A stretch of 64,000 nt of DNA, from the NCBI RefSeq assembly GCF_000372725.1, contig NW_005199770.1:2414582-2478581 (forward strand), read 5' to 3'. The number at the start of each line of letters is the position of its first letter. Position 1 is the stretch's first letter. The translations under genes were made by a program, and so were the position numbers. This document shows, piece after piece, positions 59,814 to 64,000 of the stretch. The notes below the pieces were generated by a model. It was not told the DNA's origin. It was given only the letters and a program-made list of their open reading frames with translations, and made no database searches. The DNA is from Emiliania huxleyi CCMP1516. Lineage: Eukaryota; Haptophyta; Isochrysidales; Noelaerhabdaceae.

Positions 59814-62336
59814 ATGCTGCCGAACGCCAACAAGGAAAACCGCGCCGCCGCAGAAGCACCCTTCGGCTTTGTAGAGGCATGCATTCAAGCTGCCGAAGCG
59901 CAGGCGCAGAAGGCTACGCAGGCAAGGAAGGCGGCGCAAGCGCAGAATCGCACGCATCAGCCGCAGCTACTTGGCATCGCCGGTCCTGCCGAAGGAACGA
60001 AAATGTGGCTACCGCTCCGCGTCGGCGCCGGAGCGGCCAAGAAGGAGATCGTGCTCGGCCGCTCCTCGAATTGCGACGTTCGCACGCTCGACGACGATAA
60101 GATCTCCCGCCAGCACCTCAAGATCAAAACGATCGGCGACCAGCTCTGGCTCACCGATATCGACACCACATTCGGCACTCGACTCCGCGGGGAGCCCGTG
60201 CGCGGGTGGACGAGAGCAGGCCACGGAGACGAGCTGGCGCTCGGCGCGTCCCTATTCCAGCTGCTGCTCATGCCGGCGGAGGCGCAGACGCCGCAGGGGC
60301 TGCCGCCGACGCTGCCTGGAGCGCTCAAGAGGCAGGGCCGGTGCCCGCCACTGCCGCCGTCAGCGCCACGGGCGCCGATGAAGCACGGCAGCTCTGTCGC
60401 GACGGAGCAGCGCGAGAAGGTGGCGGCGGAGGCCAAGGCCGCAGCGGAGGCGCGCCAGAAAGCGGCGCTCGACGAGCAGGAGGATCCGGAGCTCCAGGAG
60501 GCGATAAGGCGGTCGATCAAGGAGCAGGTCGAGCTGGAGCTCCGGCGCAAGGCTGCCTTGACAAAGATGCGCAATGACGCGCGCGCGCAGACGGCAAAGG
60601 CGCTCGCGGCGAGCGAGGCTGTAGCCGAGGCTGTGGCCGACGCCAAGGCGGTCGAGGCGAAAGCGGCTGCCCAGGCCAAGGCGGCAGCCGATGCGGCGGC
60701 GGCCGATGCGGCGGCGGCCGAAGCGGCGGAGATGCTCTCGGCGGCGATGGCAGCGGAGGAGGCGGAGGAAGCGGAGGCCGAGGCTCCCGACATCAGCGAC
60801 GTCTCGGCCCCATCCCTCGGTCTGCGCGACTGCGAGGAGATCGAGGTGCTCTGGCAGCTCGCCGAAGACGACGGCCGCCCGCGCGACGTCTGGTGGCGGG
60901 CTCGCCTGCGCCTGCCCGGCTGCTGCGCCGCACGCTCTCTCGGCACGGAGGCGGCGGCGACGAGATCGGACGGCGGCGGCGCGGTGCTCGAGTACGCTGC
61001 CATGCACGGCTTCGAGGCGGAGACGCTGAGCGTGCGATTCCTTGATGTGTCGGCCGCTTTCCATGTCAGCGCGCACGATGGCTGGCTCCGCCACGCGGGC
61101 AGTAAGATCCCGTGGCGCCGTGCCCCACCGCCCGTCGCGCCGCCGCCCGCCGCCTCACCGCCTGCCCCTGCCTCGTCGCATGCACTGCCGCCCGCCGCCG
61201 CCTCCTCGTCGCATGCGCCCGCCCCGGCCGCCTCGTCGCAGCTACCACCAGCCCTGCCCGGCATGTGCCGCGCGGTCAAGCAGAATGGCGGCTTGTGCTC
61301 CAATAAGATCAACCCTGCCGCGCCGCGCGCCCCGTGCTGCAACAGCTCGTGGCGGGAACACACTTGCGGCGTGCACAAGTCCTACAAGGGCGAGCTCCGA
61401 CCGCCGCCGCTCAGCGCGGCAACGCCGCCGCCGCCGCCACCTTCGCCACCGCCGCCGCCGCCGCAGCAGCAGCAGCAGCCTTCGACGGACGCGGCTATGG
61501 CGCAGCAGGCGGCGGAGGCCAAGGCGCGACTGGCCGAGGAGCGCGCGCGCAAGAAGAGCCTTGAGATGCGCGACTTGCGCGAGAGGATGGCGGCGCTCGA
61601 GCGCGACAAGGCGGCGGCGGAGCAGGCCGCGGCCGCGGCGGAGCAGGCGGCGGCCGCGGAGAAGGCGGCGATGGCCATCACCGATCCTAGCGCGTGGACG
61701 CCGGTGGCGGGAGACGTCGCCATGGTGCGCGTGCCGGCGTCTTCGGACGAGCACGACCACGTGGAGTCCGATTTCCGGCGCTCGATCAGCGCCTTCTTTC
61801 TGCAGAGCCGCTACCGGTCGGGTCAGCAGCCGCAGGTGCTCGTGGAGGCGGTGCACCGCGTGCAGAACCGGCCGCAGTGGCGGCGGTACTGCCTGCTGCG
61901 CGACGAGCTCCGCCTGCGCGAGCGCGCGCCCGACGACGCGGCGGCCATGCGCCGCTTCGAGCGCGAGCGGCTCTACCACGGCACCGACGAGGCGACGGCC
62001 GACAAGATCGCGCACAACAACTTCAATCGCTCGTTCTGCGGGAAGAATGCGACGCGGCTGGGCCACGGCTCGTACTTTGCGCTGCACGCGGGCTACTCGC
62101 TCAGGTACGCGCCGCCCGACGGGAGAGGCGTGCGGCGCATCTACGCGTGCCGCGTGCTCAATGGCGAGTACTGCCGCGGCCAACAGGACATGCGCGAGCC
62201 GCCGCCGCGCCCGGGCCGCGGCCACTTGCCGTACGACTCGACGGTAGACGACACGGCGCGCCCAGAGATCTACGTCACGTACAAGGACTCGCAGGCCTAT
62301 CCGGAGTACCTCATCTCGTTCCGGCTGGACAAGTGA
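59814..62336 (+). CDS. FHA-UIM-PARP protein, probable mono-ADP-ribosyltransferase
   Basis: Single exon, 840 residues. An FHA domain (about 63-155) has IVLGRSSNCDVRT, ISRQHLKI and TTFGTRLRGEPV, the phosphothreonine-binding fold. A UIM-like helix (DPELQEAIRRSIKEQVELEL) at about 228 and a long Ala/Glu coiled coil follow. About 345-440 is a Tudor/Agenet-like segment (EVLWQLAEDDG, VWWRARL). A Cys cluster (CRAVKQNGGLC...CGVHK) lies near 485. The PARP catalytic domain occupies about 660-840: LYHGTDEATADKIAHNNFNRS, GHGSYFALHAGYSLRYA, RIYACRVLNGEY, EIYVTYKDSQAYPEYLISF. By alignment the H-Y-E triad reads H-Y-I, as in PARP10-type mono-transferases. A role in DNA damage or phospho-dependent signalling is inferred from FHA plus PARP. 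Confidence 0.88.
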   Translation: MLPNANKENRAAAEAPFGFVEACIQAAEAQAQKATQARKAAQAQNRTHQPQLLGIAGPAEGTKMWLPLRVGAGAAKKEIVLGRSSNCDVRTLDDDKISRQHLKIKTIGDQLWLTDIDTTFGTRLRGEPVRGWTRAGHGDELALGASLFQLLLMPAEAQTPQGLPPTLPGALKRQGRCPPLPPSAPRAPMKHGSSVATEQREKVAAEAKAAAEARQKAALDEQEDPELQEAIRRSIKEQVELELRRKAALTKMRNDARAQTAKALAASEAVAEAVADAKAVEAKAAAQAKAAADAAAADAAAAEAAEMLSAAMAAEEAEEAEAEAPDISDVSAPSLGLRDCEEIEVLWQLAEDDGRPRDVWWRARLRLPGCCAARSLGTEAAATRSDGGGAVLEYAAMHGFEAETLSVRFLDVSAAFHVSAHDGWLRHAGSKIPWRRAPPPVAPPPAASPPAPASSHALPPAAASSSHAPAPAASSQLPPALPGMCRAVKQNGGLCSNKINPAAPRAPCCNSSWREHTCGVHKSYKGELRPPPLSAATPPPPPPSPPPPPPQQQQQPSTDAAMAQQAAEAKARLAEERARKKSLEMRDLRERMAALERDKAAAEQAAAAAEQAAAAEKAAMAITDPSAWTPVAGDVAMVRVPASSDEHDHVESDFRRSISAFFLQSRYRSGQQPQVLVEAVHRVQNRPQWRRYCLLRDELRLRERAPDDAAAMRRFERERLYHGTDEATADKIAHNNFNRSFCGKNATRLGHGSYFALHAGYSLRYAPPDGRGVRRIYACRVLNGEYCRGQQDMREPPPRPGRGHLPYDSTVDDTARPEIYVTYKDSQAYPEYLISFRLDK

Positions 62337-63189
62337 GAAGTTGTCAATGCCGGTGCGCGCTCCCGAAGCTCAAGGCGAGGGCCATCTACAAGGCGCTGCA
62401 TGCTACAGACGACGAGAACATGCTGCCCGGGCGACCTGAGAGGATGTCTGCGCCGCGCCTCAAGATTGGCGCGAGATTGTGAGAGAAGAGGGCTCCCTGC
62501 GCGTAGCCTGCCGGAAACGCTCGTACGAAGGTCGTACAGTGCTCTCTGTATTGTACTGTCGGTGTGTGTGTTCTCTGCTCTCGGTTAGGCGTGAGCGGGG
62601 TGTCGCGCCCGCGATTGAGAGCGGGCGCACTTGGAGCACTGGGAGAGTGCAACTGATATTGGGGTTCTGTTTTTCTTCTTTCTGACGGCATGAGCGTTGA
62701 GCGGCGCCATCTGCCCAACTCTGCCGGCCGAGCTGGCGGTGGGCGACCTGGCCGCGCTGCTGGCCCTCCTCTCCGGGCGTCGGACGCGACGGGAGGGCGC
62801 AGACCAACCCTACTTACCTAGCCTACTACCTACCCCAAGGCATTATCCATCGCGTCCGAGTCCCCGTTGTTCATGCTGATATAGATTGTTATTGAGATTG
62901 GTCCTAAAATCGACTCCTGGGTTGGCTGGCCCCGAGAGCTGCGTCTCGAGCTCCCGGTGACGTTGCCAGACGACCCCGAGCGTCGGCGCCCAAATAAGAG
63001 GCCCATCGCGCCGGTTGCCGGGGAAGTCGGATTCCTGTGAGTCTCAAAAAGGCCCATCGACGAGGTTGGGGTCGTTGCCCGGTAGGAGGGTGGCGGCCGT
63101 AGCTGCCCCGGGCTCGGTGGGGTTCGCCCCCCTTTGCAGGGATGCAAGGCCAGCTGCTCTGCAGTCACGGCTCGTGCCGTATGTGACGG
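62337..63189. other. Intergenic, no supported gene
   Basis: 3' flank of the PARP gene and GC-rich sequence. Short frames on both strands lack family similarity. Confidence 0.4.
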
Positions 63190-63525
63190 GCTCATGTGGC
63201 TGTCGCGTGGCGATTAGGTCCGCTCACGCTGCCTCCGTCTGGTTGTCGCGTGGCGATTAGGTCCGCTCCGGCGTGTCTCGTCGCGTGGCGATTAGGTCCA
63301 CTCACGTCGTCTCGTCGCGTGGCGAAACCGATTCGGTCCGCTCCGGCGTGTCTCGTCGCGTGGCGATTAGGTCCGCTCACGTCGTCTCGTCGCGTGGCGA
63401 AACCGGTCCGGTCCGCTCCGGCGTGTCTCGTTGCGTGGCGATTAGGTCCGCTCACGCTGCTCGCCGCCCGTGGCGATTAGGTCCGCTCACGGCGTCGCGT
63501 GGCGACTAGGTCCGCTCACAAGGCG
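63189..63525. repeat. Satellite of about 25-bp units
   Basis: About 12 imperfect copies of CGCGTGGCGATTAGGTCCGC followed by TC(A/C)... Alternating CTCACGTCGTC and CGGCGTGTCTCGT spacers suggest a higher-order dimer. Confidence 0.9.
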
Positions 63526-64000
63526 AGGTGGCATGAAGGTCGCTGCGAGAATTGGTGAGAAACTGCGAAGAGAGATAGGAAGTGGTAGACGCCCGAGGGT
63601 GGGCGACGGCTAGCACCACACTTCTCCCCTAAAATCCCTGTGTGGTGGCGGCGTGCCGTCCTCCCATCCCTCCCTTGGTGTGTGTGTGAGTGTGTCTGCC
63701 TGACTCAGGCACTAATTCTGCCGATGCGTGATTGTGTGTGGGCTGCTCCGAGGGGGCCCTGCGCGATCCGATGGGTAGGGAGTCTGTGCCCGGGCGGTGT
63801 CCGGTGTGGAGTCTCTCTCTGATCCCACCTGTGATGTTGGGTGTGAGGTTGTGGCGGCTTCGATCCCAAGGGGGGGAGCTGATCCCACTCAATAACCAAC
63901 TCTCAGGGGCAGTAGGTGGGCGAGCCTCGAGCGCGCTCATCTCGATCGTCAAGGCGTCGCTACGCGCGGTCTTCCGCGGGGGGAGCTTCGTCGACGGGTG
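63526..64000. other. Window edge, CTTT-type repeat copy at 63622-63690 and a possible exon at the end
   Basis: From about 63913 one frame reads GRASSALISIVKASLRAVFRGG, possibly the start of an exon after a CAGTAG acceptor. It is too short to judge. Confidence 0.3.

Noticed and set aside
63196-63509. Repeat peptides (RVAIRSAHVVSSRGE type) in the end satellite
   Set aside because: Open in more than one frame on both strands because of the unit length; no start context or splice signals.
63913-64000. Possible exon at the window edge
   Set aside because: Only about 28 residues are visible and no family can be recognised, so it is not called as a gene.

Overview
This is a GC-rich, intron-containing eukaryotic nuclear window with one 100-N assembly gap (37771-37870). 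Four things suggest a unicellular alga, most likely a haptophyte of the Emiliania/Gephyrocapsa type: Pro/Ser-rich and PT-rich surface proteins, very short introns, a striking number of GC-AG introns, and LRR/HET-like and OPR-repeat proteins. The species call is inference. There are no bacterial operons, rRNAs, tRNAs or CRISPR arrays that I can support.

Layout. 1-5559: 5'-truncated receptor-like membrane protein with a beta-helix-like region, Cys-rich repeats, transmembrane helices and a cytoplasmic TIR domain. 5560-8970: a possible secreted-protein exon and a 1.3-kb TIR-bounded non-autonomous transposon. 9109-15253: a small acidic protein, an NHL-BTB protein, and an RPRD-type RNA polymerase II CTD-interacting protein whose introns are packed with minisatellites. 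15255-22280: a short LRR gene, a small single-TM protein, and a repeat-rich zone (tandem duplication, long hairpins, MITE-like elements). 22288-31183: F-box/kelch protein, PT-rich membrane protein, formylglycine-generating-enzyme family protein, HET-like/LRR protein, F-box/RCC1 protein. 31773-35280: malate dehydrogenase interrupted by poor sequence, and a small secreted protein. 35641-42742: Listerin (LTN1), the ribosome-quality-control E3 ligase, followed by repeats to 44780. 44783-49443: a large Golgi-type protein joining an O-fucosyltransferase-like region to a TOD1/MUCI70 (DUF616) domain. 50040-50280: a decayed K+-dependent Na+/Ca2+ exchanger fragment. 51470-55014: a type II membrane protein, a PDZ-like membrane protein and an organellar OPR-type repeat protein. 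55504-62336: SAR1 GTPase, a coiled-coil membrane protein, an unrecognised four-exon gene, and a divergently transcribed FHA-UIM-PARP protein. 62337-64000: mostly non-coding with a satellite near the end.

The genes are unrelated housekeeping and signalling functions, as expected for a nuclear chromosome. What unifies the window is gene architecture. Reconstructing introns from conserved protein families shows many GC-AG introns, and several introns have direct repeats at their borders. Two introns of LTN1 are homologous to each other, and one FGE-family intron is bounded by a perfect 15-bp duplication. This suggests recent intron gain by insertion or segmental duplication. A second shared signal is a short AATTCTTTTC-like motif close to the 5' end of several genes.

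Exon borders were derived by hand from reading frame and family similarity, so expect errors of a few bases where no family guide exists.
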